From Staphylococcus xylosus (lineage in GTDB: Bacteria > Bacillota > Bacilli > Staphylococcales > Staphylococcaceae), in the NCBI RefSeq assembly GCF_002732165.1, contig NZ_MRZO01000003.1, positions 186,001 to 250,000 on the forward strand: a stretch of 64,000 nt of DNA. The letters are read 5' to 3'. Under the pieces are notes generated by a model that made no database searches, was not told where the DNA came from, and saw only the letters and a program-made list of their open reading frames with translations. Positions within the stretch are counted from its first letter, which is position 1. Each line of letters starts with the position of its first letter. This document shows positions 46,319-55,985 of this stretch, piece by piece. The position numbers were made by a program, and so were the translations under genes.

Positions 46319-48394
46319 TTAACTCATGGCGATCATAATATATTGAATAGACGATTGAGATAGTTTATAAATCAAAGGTTCTTTATAGTAATGTAAACTC
46401 AATTTCGATAGTGGATAATTAGCGCTATTGATTTGTTCTATACAGCTTAAATCAAAAAGTTTCTGATCTATATTTGAAGGTATCAAATTTGTAATCATTC
46501 CATGATCTTTATTTAAAAGTCTTGAGAACACTGGAAATGATTTGATGAAATGATGATTTACTTTAACGATACAAGACGTTTTTTCTATGTTACTAAATAA
46601 TAAAATATGATAATGGCAATTTGTTTTACATATAATTGCGTTAGGCAGTAAGGCGACTTGTTGTTTGAAAAAAACCTTTAAAAAGCTATAAATATGAACA
46701 ATCGGCATTGGACAATGAAACTTATTAAACAGCATAATTCTATCATTATCGTCGGTATAGTAAGGGTAACCCAAACCACAGATACTTTGATTTAATTCAA
46801 CTAAAAAACGCGTTAATAAAATGTGTGTCTGTTGGCTAGATGTGTTGTAGTAATCTTGTAAGGATTTATGAGTCAAATGAGTTAAAATTAATTTATTTGC
46901 ATGCTCAATACCTAATTGGCTAATAAATATTAAGAGTACTTGTTTTAAATTATAGTTTTTTTGTGACTTTACTAGCTTAGGTGCCATTAATCTATAAAAT
47001 CTATTCAAATCTAAATCAATATAGTAAAAATCTGCTTTAATCGAAGTGATATGATGTAGCATTTGAGGTAAAGTATTTTTACTTTTAATTATGCAATCAA
47101 TCGTCGTACCAATTTTAATAAGCGGGTACTTGAGATGGACTTTTTCAATAAAATTTGAAAGCTCATTAAAACCATTATAAGAAAACTCGAATTGTAATGT
47201 TATTTGAGCTGAATTAGTGGCTAATTCAGTTAGTAATTTAGCCACTGAAAATTTTTGAGTTTGACGTAAAGATAGGTTAGTTATTTTAATAGTCAACTGA
47301 TGACCCTTTAGCATTAATTGTTTAATTGTATGTATGATTTGTTGAGCACTTAATGCATTTAATTGCTTCAAATGAGTATCTAATACACAAAAGTTTATTT
47401 TTGAAAACATCGTCGTAGAATCATTGCCCACTATATGAGATTCATAAAAATGATTCAAGGTATATATATCATCTAATTGAATAAGTGTAGTCATGGGTTT
47501 GAAGCAATTATTAAATGACAGTTTTGAAAGGTTTAATGAATAATCAGAGTTATTTGTGTGCATAGTTGGTTCTTGGATGCTATTCAAGTAATTCTTTGAA
47601 GTTACGTTATTTGAAACTAATTTATATGGCGATTTATAATGACCCTTTTTAAATAAAAAAATATACTTTTTAGGTGGCATATGGATGTAATATTTAAAAT
47701 GTTTAGAATAAGTTGTTACATTCAAAAAGCGATATTTAATAGCGACTTCATAGATACTTTTATTATCTTGAATAAGGTCATATAGGGATAAAGCAACTCT
47801 TAATGAAGTCGTATAATGTTTAAAATTTATGTTGATATTACTAGAAAATAGTATGGATATATACGACTGTGAAATATAAAACGTTTGAGATAAATGCTTT
47901 GTGTTTAATGTCTCGCATATATTTTCGTGAATGTATTTCGTAATACGACCTACTAATGGGTGTTTAGTATTTAAATAAGGTATGTAGATGTTATTTAACA
48001 TTACCCGTGCTTCTCTTAATAAGAATTCAATAATACTAGATATATACATATTCATACTGAACTCATCTTGGATGGGCTGGTGTATGCTTTCTAGAACTAA
48101 GTTCCTAAATTGTTCTACAAATTGAATACGGTTAAAATCGAAATATGATTTTGAAATATTGGTATCTTTTTCAATAAAAAGTGGTAAAGGGATTTTTAAC
48201 TCTAATAGCTCTTGAACATCTAACATTTGATATAAATCTGCATTATTAACAATTATGCCATCAGTGACTGTAATAGTTGTTCCATTTAAATTGATCTTAC
48301 AGGGTTTGTTTAATGGGAGCAGTATAACAATTTCATTGATGCATCTTGTTAATTCAGATGTATAATGATTCCTAATAGATAGCGTACTAATCAA
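46319..48394 (-). CDS. Large AraC-family regulator (Rsp/Rbf-like)
   Basis: About 691 residues, a very long AraC/XylS regulator. Residues about 10-110 could be a cupin-like sensor domain. The AraC DNA-binding domain lies at about 150-255, not at the end: LNTKHLSQTFYISQSYISIL is the first helix-turn-helix and YEVAIKYRFLNVTTYSKHFK the second. The remaining 430 residues are of uncertain fold. Size and layout fit the staphylococcal virulence and biofilm regulators Rsp and Rbf. The frame begins at GTG 48403, but TTG 48394 is six bases from AAAGGTG and preferred. Which of the two it is cannot be decided here. Confidence 0.8.
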   Translation of the reverse strand: MISTLSIRNHYTSELTRCINEIVILLPLNKPCKINLNGTTITVTDGIIVNNADLYQMLDVQELLELKIPLPLFIEKDTNISKSYFDFNRIQFVEQFRNLVLESIHQPIQDEFSMNMYISSIIEFLLREARVMLNNIYIPYLNTKHPLVGRITKYIHENICETLNTKHLSQTFYISQSYISILFSSNININFKHYTTSLRVALSLYDLIQDNKSIYEVAIKYRFLNVTTYSKHFKYYIHMPPKKYIFLFKKGHYKSPYKLVSNNVTSKNYLNSIQEPTMHTNNSDYSLNLSKLSFNNCFKPMTTLIQLDDIYTLNHFYESHIVGNDSTTMFSKINFCVLDTHLKQLNALSAQQIIHTIKQLMLKGHQLTIKITNLSLRQTQKFSVAKLLTELATNSAQITLQFEFSYNGFNELSNFIEKVHLKYPLIKIGTTIDCIIKSKNTLPQMLHHITSIKADFYYIDLDLNRFYRLMAPKLVKSQKNYNLKQVLLIFISQLGIEHANKLILTHLTHKSLQDYYNTSSQQTHILLTRFLVELNQSICGLGYPYYTDDNDRIMLFNKFHCPMPIVHIYSFLKVFFKQQVALLPNAIICKTNCHYHILLFSNIEKTSCIVKVNHHFIKSFPVFSRLLNKDHGMITNLIPSNIDQKLFDLSCIEQINSANYPLSKLSLHYYKEPLIYKLSQSSIQYIMIAMS

Positions 48395-49132
48395 AAATAT
48401 CACCTTTATCTAGATATGAGTCTTTTACCTTGTAGTAGTATGCCTATTGTACAACTCTATACTTTAAAAAAGGTAGACAACTAATAACATTAATAAAATG
48501 AATGCTTAGATTAATAAAATGTCATTGTGAAAAGAAGCTAAGGGTATATTTGTTAATAAAATTTTAGTGATATAGTAAAAAAATAAATAGTTATATTGAT
48601 ATATGCTATATAACAGAGTATGAAAGTTTATAAAAGTGAGTAAAAAAAATATTTTGTAAAGAGAGTAATACGATCACAAAGGATGTTAAATTGTTATGCT
48701 TTTAGTAAAAAGGTTTGAATTTCATAATTAAACTAGGGGGATAAAGGTTAAAAAGAAGGGGATAAAATAATAACTTCACTAAAGTTGATAAGAAGGCAGA
48801 ATATGAATAAGATCTAAAGCTACTGCCTGAAAGTAACTTTAGATCTTATTTTTTCAAGTAGCAATAATCTACTTGATTAGAATGTTGTGATATATCATGT
48901 CTTAAAATGGGTGCATAAAGTCTAATTCTGGGAATGGAATATAACTATGATGATAAATGGCACGTTACTACCTTATGATATATTAGACATTCTATATTAA
49001 TATTATATAAACAAAATCAAAACCTTGCAATATAAAATTAAATAGTTTTTGAATAGAAGTAGTTGAAAATAATTGAACATAATTAGATACTGCTACCAAT
49101 TTATTATTTAGAGACGTACTAGTCAAAGTAAG
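48395..49132 (+). ncRNA. Candidate non-coding RNA (SSR42-like) divergent from the AraC regulator
   Basis: This 738-base stretch has no convincing gene. On the plus strand it ends in a textbook terminator at 48806-48855 with nothing coding before it, implying a transcript of a few hundred bases that begins near the AraC promoter. In S. aureus the stable RNA SSR42 is encoded divergently next to rsp. The position fits, but sequence similarity was not tested and the promoter was not found. The part from 48860 to 49132 holds nothing I recognise. Confidence 0.45.
48806..48855 (+). terminator. Orphan terminator of the candidate RNA
   Basis: AATAAGATCTAAAGCTACT pairs with AGTAACTTTAGATCTTATT (one mismatch) and is followed by TTTTTC. 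Confidence 0.88.
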
Positions 49133-49396
49133 CTATCTGTTTTGTTTATAAAGATCGATTGCTTTGTATAAAAATATTAATACAGAGATAAAGAAAAACA
49201 AAGTAAATAAACCGTTAAATATCTCGTTGCTAAATAGACTAACAACTGTTGCACTACTTAGTGTATTTAAAAATAGTGAACCGGTTGTTTCGATTTCAAA
49301 TAAATCAAATGAAAATAAAACTAATGTGATTAGTAACATGTAACCTACTGCAATAAGAAATAGGTTTAACAAATCAACAAAAAATAATTTTCGCAT
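49133..49396 (-). CDS. Small two-helix membrane protein of unknown function
   Basis: An 87-residue hydrophobic protein with two or three membrane segments (about residues 5-30 and 55-78) and a basic C-terminus YKAIDLYKQNR. I do not recognise the family. A GTG at 49399 and ATG at 49396 both follow a very strong GGGAGGAGG ribosome site, so the gene is probably real. It stands alone, facing the candidate RNA. Confidence 0.68.
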   Translation of the reverse strand: MRKLFFVDLLNLFLIAVGYMLLITLVLFSFDLFEIETTGSLFLNTLSSATVVSLFSNEIFNGLFTLFFFISVLIFLYKAIDLYKQNR

Positions 49397-49666
49397 CACA
49401 ACCAGCCTCCTCCCTTAGTTCTCTATATCCCATTTGGAAGTAATTAATCTTAAGTTTTTGTAATTTTACTTTTAAATAATAGTTTGTCGAATGATTTGTT
49501 ATTTTCATATTTTGTCTTTAGTAGACGCAAAAGTTTATAAAATAAATAGGAAAAGTAAAATTAATTATTAAATATTAATTGAAATTAAGTTAAAACTGTT
49601 TCAACTTAGTCTAAACGTGCTAAACAGTAGGTAAGTCTGATTTTTATCAAGAAAGGGAGGTTATAT

Positions 49667-50344
49667 ATGTATAAAGCTATTATTTTTGATGTTTACGGTA
49701 CAATATTTGATATGAAATCGCTAAAAAACGATATGGATCAATTCAACGAAGTAGAAGCAAAATCCATTTCGCAACTTTGGCGTAAAACTCAGTTAGAGCA
49801 TATGTTTTTAAGACAAGTGATGCAAAGATATATTCCTTTTGATGAATTGACTAAAGAATCACTGCGGTATGTATTAGATGTTCATGAGATTCAATACAAT
49901 AGAGAAGATGTAAATCAACTCTTTGAAGCATTTTTAGATTTAGATTATTTTAAAGAAATTCCAAAAGTGCTTTCGGAGTTAAATTCGAAAAACTTAGAAG
50001 TTGGTGTATTATCAAATGCTAATGACAATATGTTAATGCCTTTAGTCGACAATTCCGAAATTAATAAGTATATAAATACGGTTATCAGTGTTAATGAGAT
50101 AAAGCAATATAAGCCTAGTCCTGCTAGCTATTCCTTAATACTGAAATATTATCAAATGGCGCGTGAAGATATTTTATTTGTTTCCTCAAATGCATGGGAT
50201 GTTTCAGGTGCAGCTAATTTTGGATTTGATACAGTATGGGTAAATCGTAGTAAATCACATTTTGACTATAACGGACAATCTCCAACTATGACAGTAAATA
50301 ATTTAAATGAAATGGTTAAATGGTTAGAAATGAATAAAAGATAA
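49667..50344 (+). CDS. HAD hydrolase (haloacid dehalogenase type II-like)
   Basis: A 225-residue haloacid dehalogenase superfamily enzyme. Motif I IIFDVYGTIFD (nucleophile Asp8) with VYGT is the signature of L-2-haloacid dehalogenases, followed by VGVLSNAND (motif II), KQYKPSPASYSL (motif III lysine) and FVSSNAWDVSGAANFG (motif IV). It may dehalogenate 2-haloacids or be a phosphatase. The ATG has a perfect AAAGGGAGG site. Confidence 0.85.
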   Translation: MYKAIIFDVYGTIFDMKSLKNDMDQFNEVEAKSISQLWRKTQLEHMFLRQVMQRYIPFDELTKESLRYVLDVHEIQYNREDVNQLFEAFLDLDYFKEIPKVLSELNSKNLEVGVLSNANDNMLMPLVDNSEINKYINTVISVNEIKQYKPSPASYSLILKYYQMAREDILFVSSNAWDVSGAANFGFDTVWVNRSKSHFDYNGQSPTMTVNNLNEMVKWLEMNKR

Positions 50345-50397
50345 GACTTTAATAGTTAAATAAGTACTTAAAAGTACAACTGACTTTTATAAAAATA

Positions 50398-50443
50398 GGG
50401 GCGGGAAGACGTAATCAAAATTTATGATTCGTTTTCCCGCCCC
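50398..50443. terminator. GC-rich hairpin after HAD gene
   Basis: A perfect 10-bp GC-rich stem GGGGCGGGAA / TTCCCGCCCC between convergent genes; no strong T-run. Confidence 0.65.
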
Positions 50444-50507
50444 GAACAAGGCTAAGTAGATTGTAATACTAATAATGTTTCGTGTTTAATAAATTTGAAC
50501 TCAAACA

Positions 50508-51677
50508 TTATTTAGATTGATTTAGATGCTCTGTTAATAATTGAATGTACAAATCAATGAATGTAAGATATACATCTTTATATACGTATTCATCGACTTG
50601 GTGCGCCTGTCCTGTTTCACCTGGACCATACATGACAAATGAGAAGTCTTCATTTTTGTCTTTCATTAAATAAGAAGCATCTGTAGTTGCAGTAGAAGAA
50701 GTTACTTCTAAATTTCTGTTGAAATATTCGTCGCCTAAAGATTTAGCCAATTTTAAAAATGAGTTATCGCCTGTAGTGTAAACAGGGTCACGATTAACAT
50801 AAGGATTTACAGTAATGTCTCCGTTACTTTCTTTTTCAATTTTTTCTTTAATACGATTGAATAGTTCTTCGAATTTTTTATTATCAAATTGTGGAATTGT
50901 ACGCATATTAAATAGTGACTCAGCGTATTCAGGAATAGAGTTAACTTGGTCTCCGCCATTTATAATTGTTGAATTCATCGTAGGAGTGCCTAATAACTCA
51001 CTACTTGCGTCCACTTTGTTATATTCTTTATTTAAATAATGAATGAAATCAACTAAAGGATTAATTGCATTAAAGCCTAGCTCTGGCATGGAACTATGTG
51101 ACGATTTCCCTTTAGAAGTAACTTGTATGTCCATCGTACCTTTGTGTGTATAGACAATGCCATCTTGAGATGGTTCTGTAATTAATAATGCGTCTATATC
51201 GTCCATGTAGCCTTTTTCATGTAACAAGGCGGCACCATTACTTGTGACTTCTTCACCAGCTGTAGCCATAAAGCGAATAGACCCCTGCTTCAATAGACCT
51301 GCTTCTTTAATTTCAATTAAACTAATTGCTAACGCTACAAGTCCGGATTTCATGTCTGCTGAACCACGGCCGTGTAATCTTCCTTGATCATCTTCAGTTA
51401 ATTTGAAAGGATCATAATGCCATTTATCGCTATCACCAGTTGTTACGACATCCATATGTCCTGAAACGCCAACTACAGGTTTACCGTTTCCGATTTCTGC
51501 AATAAGGTTAGCACGGGAAGATTCACCATCCAACGTTAGAATTTCTGTATGAATATCATGTTTTTTAAAAAGCTGTTGCAAATAATGAGCAACATCAAGT
51601 TCTTTTTCATTTACAGACTGAATTTCAATAACATCTGATAATATTTTCACACGTTCATCTTTTGAAAATACTGCCAT
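50508..51677 (-). CDS. M20/ArgE-DapE family metallopeptidase (second paralogue)
   Basis: A 389-residue zinc peptidase and close paralogue of the protein at 29146-30303. It shares GVSGHMDVV, GRGSADMKSGL, TAGEEVTSNG and the SFVMYGPGETGQAHQVDEYV end. The frame opens at 51740, but ATG 51677 has an AAGGAAG site and lines up with the paralogue. Annotation as succinyl-diaminopimelate desuccinylase is common for this family, though an N-acyl amino acid or peptide substrate is possible. Confidence 0.86.
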   Translation of the reverse strand: MAVFSKDERVKILSDVIEIQSVNEKELDVAHYLQQLFKKHDIHTEILTLDGESSRANLIAEIGNGKPVVGVSGHMDVVTTGDSDKWHYDPFKLTEDDQGRLHGRGSADMKSGLVALAISLIEIKEAGLLKQGSIRFMATAGEEVTSNGAALLHEKGYMDDIDALLITEPSQDGIVYTHKGTMDIQVTSKGKSSHSSMPELGFNAINPLVDFIHYLNKEYNKVDASSELLGTPTMNSTIINGGDQVNSIPEYAESLFNMRTIPQFDNKKFEELFNRIKEKIEKESNGDITVNPYVNRDPVYTTGDNSFLKLAKSLGDEYFNRNLEVTSSTATTDASYLMKDKNEDFSFVMYGPGETGQAHQVDEYVYKDVYLTFIDLYIQLLTEHLNQSK

Positions 51678-51867
51678 ATAAACACTTCCTTCAAAATTAA
51701 TCAATACATTATAATTAATACCACTAAGTCTTAATAACAAAACAAATTAATAATTTACGGCTAAGAGAACGAAATCTATACGAAGAAATTATGTTTAAAT
51801 CTCGTTCCTAATTTCAGTTTGAAATTATAGAAGTATTGATTTTTGAAAAACATGTTTTAGTTATATA

Positions 51868-52368
51868 TTATTTGTCAAAATTATTTAAATCTAATTGGTA
51901 AAATGCAAGATCTAGCCATTTATCGAATTTATAACCTACTTGTTGTATTGTACCTGAATGTGTGAAATTGAATTTTTTATGTAAATAAATACTGTAATCA
52001 TTTGTAGCATCTATACCAGCAACTAATGTTTTATAGCCACTTCTTTGTGCATGATGGATGATTTCAAGTAATAATTTCGAAGCGATGCCATTTCCTCTGT
52101 GATACTTACTTACATAAATTGAGTGTTCAATAGAATATTGGTAAGCTGGCCAGTCCCTAAATGAACCATAAGTTGCAAAGGCAATAGCTTCGTCATGTTC
52201 CACATAAACTAAAATAGGCTCGTTATTCTTTGATTTATTTTCAAACCAAGCCTCGCGCGATTCAAGTGTCTGCGGATTGTAAGTATATACGGCTGTGGTA
52301 TTTAAAATGGCATCATTGTAAATGTCTAATATATTTGGTAAATCTGATTTAACTGCTTGTCTTATCAT
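51868..52368 (-). CDS. GNAT acetyltransferase (phosphinothricin acetyltransferase-like)
   Basis: A 166-residue acetyltransferase of the Pat/Bar subgroup. IYNDAILNTTAVYTYNPQT, the SFRDWPAYQYSIEHSIYVSK strand and the acetyl-CoA loop YHRGNGIASKLL are diagnostic. Such enzymes acetylate methionine sulfoximine/sulfone or phosphinothricin-like amino acids. The ATG has a GGGGGGA site. It precedes the M20 gene by 190 bases on the same strand and faces away from srtA. Confidence 0.85.
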   Translation of the reverse strand: MIRQAVKSDLPNILDIYNDAILNTTAVYTYNPQTLESREAWFENKSKNNEPILVYVEHDEAIAFATYGSFRDWPAYQYSIEHSIYVSKYHRGNGIASKLLLEIIHHAQRSGYKTLVAGIDATNDYSIYLHKKFNFTHSGTIQQVGYKFDKWLDLAFYQLDLNNFDK

Positions 52369-52511
52369 AAAAATCCCCCCACGATCTTTTATATTATGTC
52401 ATATGTTTATTTAACACTTATTTTATGCAAGGTGCAATTTTTTGTTATGAAAATTAACGTGGATATATACATGCTTTTAATGATTTTATATTAATAAATA
52501 TAATTAATGAA

Positions 52512-52523
52512 TTGTGCTATACT
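52512..52523 (+). promoter_or_regulatory. Possible extended -10 promoter of srtA
   Basis: TGCTATACT (TATACT at 52518-52523) is an extended -10 about 50 bases before the srtA start. No good -35 lies upstream. Confidence 0.35.
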
Positions 52524-52571
52524 TGATACGACTTTTAAATATGAAATTGCTCAAAAGGAGAAACAAAAAAG

Positions 52572-53171
52572 ATGAAGAAATGGACTAATCACCTGATTAC
52601 TGTGGTAGGTATATTACTTATTTTAGCGGCGATTTACCTTTTTGCGAAACCACATATCGATGATTATTTAACAAAGAAAGATGATGCAACAAAGATAGAA
52701 ACTTATGATAAAGATACTTTGAAAAATAAAAATCAAGAAGTTGAAATTCCTAAAGATAAAACGAAAATGGCTGGCTATTTATCAATACCAGATGCAGATA
52801 TTAAAACGCCAGTCTATCCAGGACCTGCTACACCGGAACAACTCAATAGAGGGGTCAGCTTTGCTGAGGCTGATGAATCATTAGAAGATCAAAACATCTC
52901 GATTGCTGGCCATACCTATACAGGAGGTTCAGATTATCAATTTTCAAACTTACCAGAGGCAAAAGTAGGCAGTAAAGTGTATTTTAAAACAGGAAATAAG
53001 AAAAATGAGTATAGAATTGTTAAAATCTTTGACGTAAAACCAGAAGACGTAGAAGTGCTTGAAGAACAACAATCGGCTAAACAGCAGCTTACATTAATAA
53101 CGTGTGACAACTATAACGAACAAACGAATCAATGGGAAGACCGTAAAATATTTATTGCTGAAGCGGTATAA
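52572..53171 (+). CDS. srtA: Sortase A
   Basis: A 199-residue class A sortase that cuts LPXTG proteins and joins them to the peptidoglycan cross-bridge. Residues 7-26 are the signal anchor; the catalytic residues are His114 (AGHTYTG), Cys178 (LTLITCDNY) and Arg191 (WEDRKIF). The ATG has an AAAGGAG site. It is a single gene that shares a terminator with the convergent nanE. Confidence 0.96.
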   Translation: MKKWTNHLITVVGILLILAAIYLFAKPHIDDYLTKKDDATKIETYDKDTLKNKNQEVEIPKDKTKMAGYLSIPDADIKTPVYPGPATPEQLNRGVSFAEADESLEDQNISIAGHTYTGGSDYQFSNLPEAKVGSKVYFKTGNKKNEYRIVKIFDVKPEDVEVLEEQQSAKQQLTLITCDNYNEQTNQWEDRKIFIAEAV

Positions 53172-53180
53172 TAATAAAAT

Positions 53181-53223
53181 TAAAGTAGCTGAGACATTCA
53201 TCAATAATGTCTCAGCTACTTTA
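53181..53223. terminator. Bidirectional terminator between srtA and nanE
   Basis: A perfect 18-bp stem TAAAGTAGCTGAGACATT and its complement with a 7-base loop. Confidence 0.9.
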
Positions 53224-53226
53224 ATT

Positions 53227-53895
53227 TCATGTGTTTAAAACGTTAATAAATCGTTTGGTAATATCCTTAGGGCGTGTAATGGCACCACCAACAACAGTAC
53301 AATGTACACCTAAATCTGTCACAGTTTTAAACATTTCAGGAGTGACGACATTGCCTTCAGCTATGACTTTCGCATCGACATGTGCCAATACATCTTTTAG
53401 AAATTGGAAGTTATTTTCATATAAAATATGACCTTTAGTATATGACGTATAACCGTGTAAAGTAGTGCCAATATAATCAAAACCAAGTTTATCAGCATTA
53501 ATTGCTTCATCTAGTGTTGAAATGTCTGCCATAATTTCAATATGAGGTGCTTTTTCTCGAACATAGGATACAAGCGATTTTAATGATTCTTTAGGACGTG
53601 TTTGTTTGGTAGCATCTAAAGCAATGACTTCACATTGACTTTCAATTAATTCATCAATTTCTTTACTGGTTGCAGTAATGAATACATCAGAATAATCGTA
53701 ATCTCGTTTGACGATACCAATTACAGGTATATTAATCTCTTGCTTAATCGCTATAATATCTTCTTTAGAATTTGCTCTAATACCAACAGCGCCGCCTTCA
53801 TAAGCTGCTAACGCCATTTTTGACATGATAAATGACGAGTGTAGCGGTTCATCAGGTAATGCTTGGCATGACACAATTAATCCTTGTGGTAACAT
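53227..53895 (-). CDS. nanE: N-acetylmannosamine-6-phosphate 2-epimerase
   Basis: A 222-residue TIM-barrel enzyme converting ManNAc-6-phosphate to GlcNAc-6-phosphate in sialic acid breakdown. [36 protein letters not shown] and [16 protein letters not shown] are typical. The frame opens at 53904, but ATG 53895 with its GGAGTG site matches the S. aureus protein start. It is divergent from nanR; the shared region holds a palindrome also found before nanA. Confidence 0.94.
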   Translation of the reverse strand: MLPQGLIVSCQALPDEPLHSSFIMSKMALAAYEGGAVGIRANSKEDIIAIKQEINIPVIGIVKRDYDYSDVFITATSKEIDELIESQCEVIALDATKQTRPKESLKSLVSYVREKAPHIEIMADISTLDEAINADKLGFDYIGTTLHGYTSYTKGHILYENNFQFLKDVLAHVDAKVIAEGNVVTPEMFKTVTDLGVHCTVVGGAITRPKDITKRFINVLNT

Positions 53896-54002
53896 AATAT
53901 ACACTCCATAACTTTGATAAATTTAATAATTCATTAAACTCCTTTAGATTTGTAATTTTAATATAACATTGAGAAAATAATAATCAATACATTTAATTGT
54001 TA

Positions 54003-54017
54003 TGAAAAATATTTTCA
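54003..54017. promoter_or_regulatory. Probable NanR operator in nanE-nanR promoter region
   Basis: TGAAAAATATTTTCA is an inverted repeat TGAAAA-N3-TTTTCA. The identical 15-mer occurs at 55986-56000 between nanK and nanA. Confidence 0.62.
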
Positions 54018-54060
54018 TTTATACTGAGATTATATTCATAGATTGAAGAGGAGGATCTAG

Positions 54061-54858
54061 ATGAAATTTGAAAACCGTGTACAACGCTATCGTCACTTAT
54101 TTACGAAAACAGACAAACAAATAGTTGAATACATTCAAAGTAATCAATTTGATGATGCTTTTTCGACGATTAATTCATTGGCGCATGCTATAGGTACGTC
54201 ACCAGCAACTATTACGCGCTTTAGTAATAAATTAGATTATGATAACTTCCAAGACTTGAAGTTTAATTTACAACAAGAAATGACAGACAATGTTATAGAA
54301 AATAGTCCACTTATCCAACGTATTCATAAGTATCATCAAGATATTATTCAACAGACAGGCGAGTTTATTTCGGATGAAAAAATTCAAAGGCTGGTAAATC
54401 AAATTATGCGTAGTCGACAAATTATTTATGCAGGACTAGGGAGTTCTGGCTTATCCGCGACTGAATTTTATTATCGTATGATGCGTATGGGATTAAAAGG
54501 GAATGTATCAACAGATGCACATCAAATGAAAATTTTTGCATCGCTATTAACGGCCTCTGATACATTTGTAGCTATTTCAAATAGTGGGGAAACTACTGAA
54601 CTTATTGCAGCAGCAGAAGTAGCTCATGAACGTGGGGCATTTGTTGTCGCAATTACAAATTACGAGGGTAGTGCGTTAACACAATGTGCAGATTTAGTAT
54701 TAATTACGACAGATCAGTCTAGAATAAATGATACAAGATTTATTAATACACAAATAGCAACGCTTTTCTTAATTGATATTGTAAGTTATTTGCTATTAGA
54801 TGATGATTATATGCAAAATGTCTATCAGCATACAAAAAAAATTATATTAAATGAGTAG
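54061..54858 (+). CDS. nanR: RpiR-family regulator of sialic acid catabolism
   Basis: A 265-residue regulator with an N-terminal RpiR helix-turn-helix (INSLAHAIGTSPATITRFSNKL, about residues 38-59) and a C-terminal SIS sugar-isomerase-like domain that would bind ManNAc-6-phosphate (FVAISNSGETTEL). In S. aureus NanR represses the nan genes. It is divergent from nanE and followed by the converging nanK. The ATG has a GAGGAGG site. Confidence 0.92.
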   Translation: MKFENRVQRYRHLFTKTDKQIVEYIQSNQFDDAFSTINSLAHAIGTSPATITRFSNKLDYDNFQDLKFNLQQEMTDNVIENSPLIQRIHKYHQDIIQQTGEFISDEKIQRLVNQIMRSRQIIYAGLGSSGLSATEFYYRMMRMGLKGNVSTDAHQMKIFASLLTASDTFVAISNSGETTELIAAAEVAHERGAFVVAITNYEGSALTQCADLVLITTDQSRINDTRFINTQIATLFLIDIVSYLLLDDDYMQNVYQHTKKIILNE

Positions 54859-54957
54859 CTTTCAACTATGTAACTTTAATAAGTGTTCCGTAAAGTAAGA
54901 ATGTACATAAACATGGATTGAAAGCGTACTTGTACCTATTAGTACTCATGAAAATTA

Positions 54958-55013
54958 TGGATGCGAAACGTTAACTTCAATTGGAAATGAAATTTAGACT
55001 TGTTTCGCATCCA
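54958..55013. terminator. Hairpin between nanR and nanK
   Basis: TGGATGCGAAAC pairs perfectly with GTTTCGCATCCA around a 32-base loop, located between converging genes. Confidence 0.6.
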
Positions 55014-55034
55014 CAATCAAATTTAGAATGATGA

Positions 55035-55910
55035 TTATAAAAATCTAGATATTGCGCCATATAACGAGGCGTGATTTTGGGTTTGAGTAGTTTGTACTGG
55101 AGCGTGACCATAATTGGACGGTAAGAATTCTTCGAGTTTAGGCGTGATATATTTTAGTAATTTCTCGCCTTGAGAAGATATACCGCCACCAATTAAAATT
55201 AACCCTGGATCGTAAACGATTTGAATTTGTGCAATGCCTTCTGCGACATGCGTACTCCACCTATCTAGAATGGAGATTGCTAATGCATCTTGTTGCTCAG
55301 CTAATTCAAATAGTTTGGGTACATCGTCTGAATAAGCTAATGCATGTGTTTTCATTAGAAACTTTAACGCATTAGTTGAAGCACGTTGCTCAAACGTTAA
55401 TCTATCATGTTGTTTGTATAATAAATAACCGATCTCGTTGGCTCTATTTCGCTCACCATTGTATAAATGACCAACTTTATTATAAAAAGCTCCTCCTATA
55501 CCTGTCCCCAATGTAAGGCAAAAAATATTATCTGCTTCATAATCATGTAAAGTAAGCTCCCCTAATAACGCCGCATTCACATCATTAAACACTTTTACTT
55601 CTGCATTTAATGGTGAAAGTAATTTATGAAAGTTTGTGCCAATAAAGTTTGGAATCGTAGGCCCCGCATAAACCACAGATCCTTCTTCTTCATTGATGAC
55701 ACCCGCACTAGAAATGCCCACTTGCAGAGGATGTATCATATAAGTTTCTTTAAAATGAGACACAAGCTCAAAGATTGCATCAGCAATAAATTCATTGATG
55801 TTATTTGGTGTAGGTATTCTTTGATAATTTATGAAATTTAAATTTTCATCTAGTACAGCCGCTTTAATATCAGTACCTCCGATATCAATTGCTACTTTAT
55901 AATTAGTCAT
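55035..55910 (-). CDS. nanK: N-acetylmannosamine kinase (ROK family)
   Basis: A 291-residue ROK-family sugar kinase that phosphorylates ManNAc at O6. The ATP motif DIGGTDIKAAVLD is at residues 9-21, the catalytic aspartate is in VFNDVNAALLGE and GTGIGGAFY is present. The cysteine-rich zinc motif of many ROK members is reduced, as in other staphylococcal NanK. It faces nanA across a shared promoter region. Confidence 0.92.
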   Translation of the reverse strand: MTNYKVAIDIGGTDIKAAVLDENLNFINYQRIPTPNNINEFIADAIFELVSHFKETYMIHPLQVGISSAGVINEEEGSVVYAGPTIPNFIGTNFHKLLSPLNAEVKVFNDVNAALLGELTLHDYEADNIFCLTLGTGIGGAFYNKVGHLYNGERNRANEIGYLLYKQHDRLTFEQRASTNALKFLMKTHALAYSDDVPKLFELAEQQDALAISILDRWSTHVAEGIAQIQIVYDPGLILIGGGISSQGEKLLKYITPKLEEFLPSNYGHAPVQTTQTQNHASLYGAISRFL

Positions 55911-55985
55911 AATTCATACCTCCATTCAGTATACTTACATTAATGTGTATCATTTTTTAATTTAAAAGTGTAGTTATAATAATCG

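Noticed and set aside
48697-48732. 11-codon frame within the candidate RNA region
   Set aside because: Too short and without conserved features; a regulatory RNA explains the region better.
51766-51812. Hairpin between the phosphinothricin acetyltransferase-like gene and the M20 gene
   Set aside because: The pairing GAACGA/TCGTTC is short and has mismatches, so I do not list it as a terminator.
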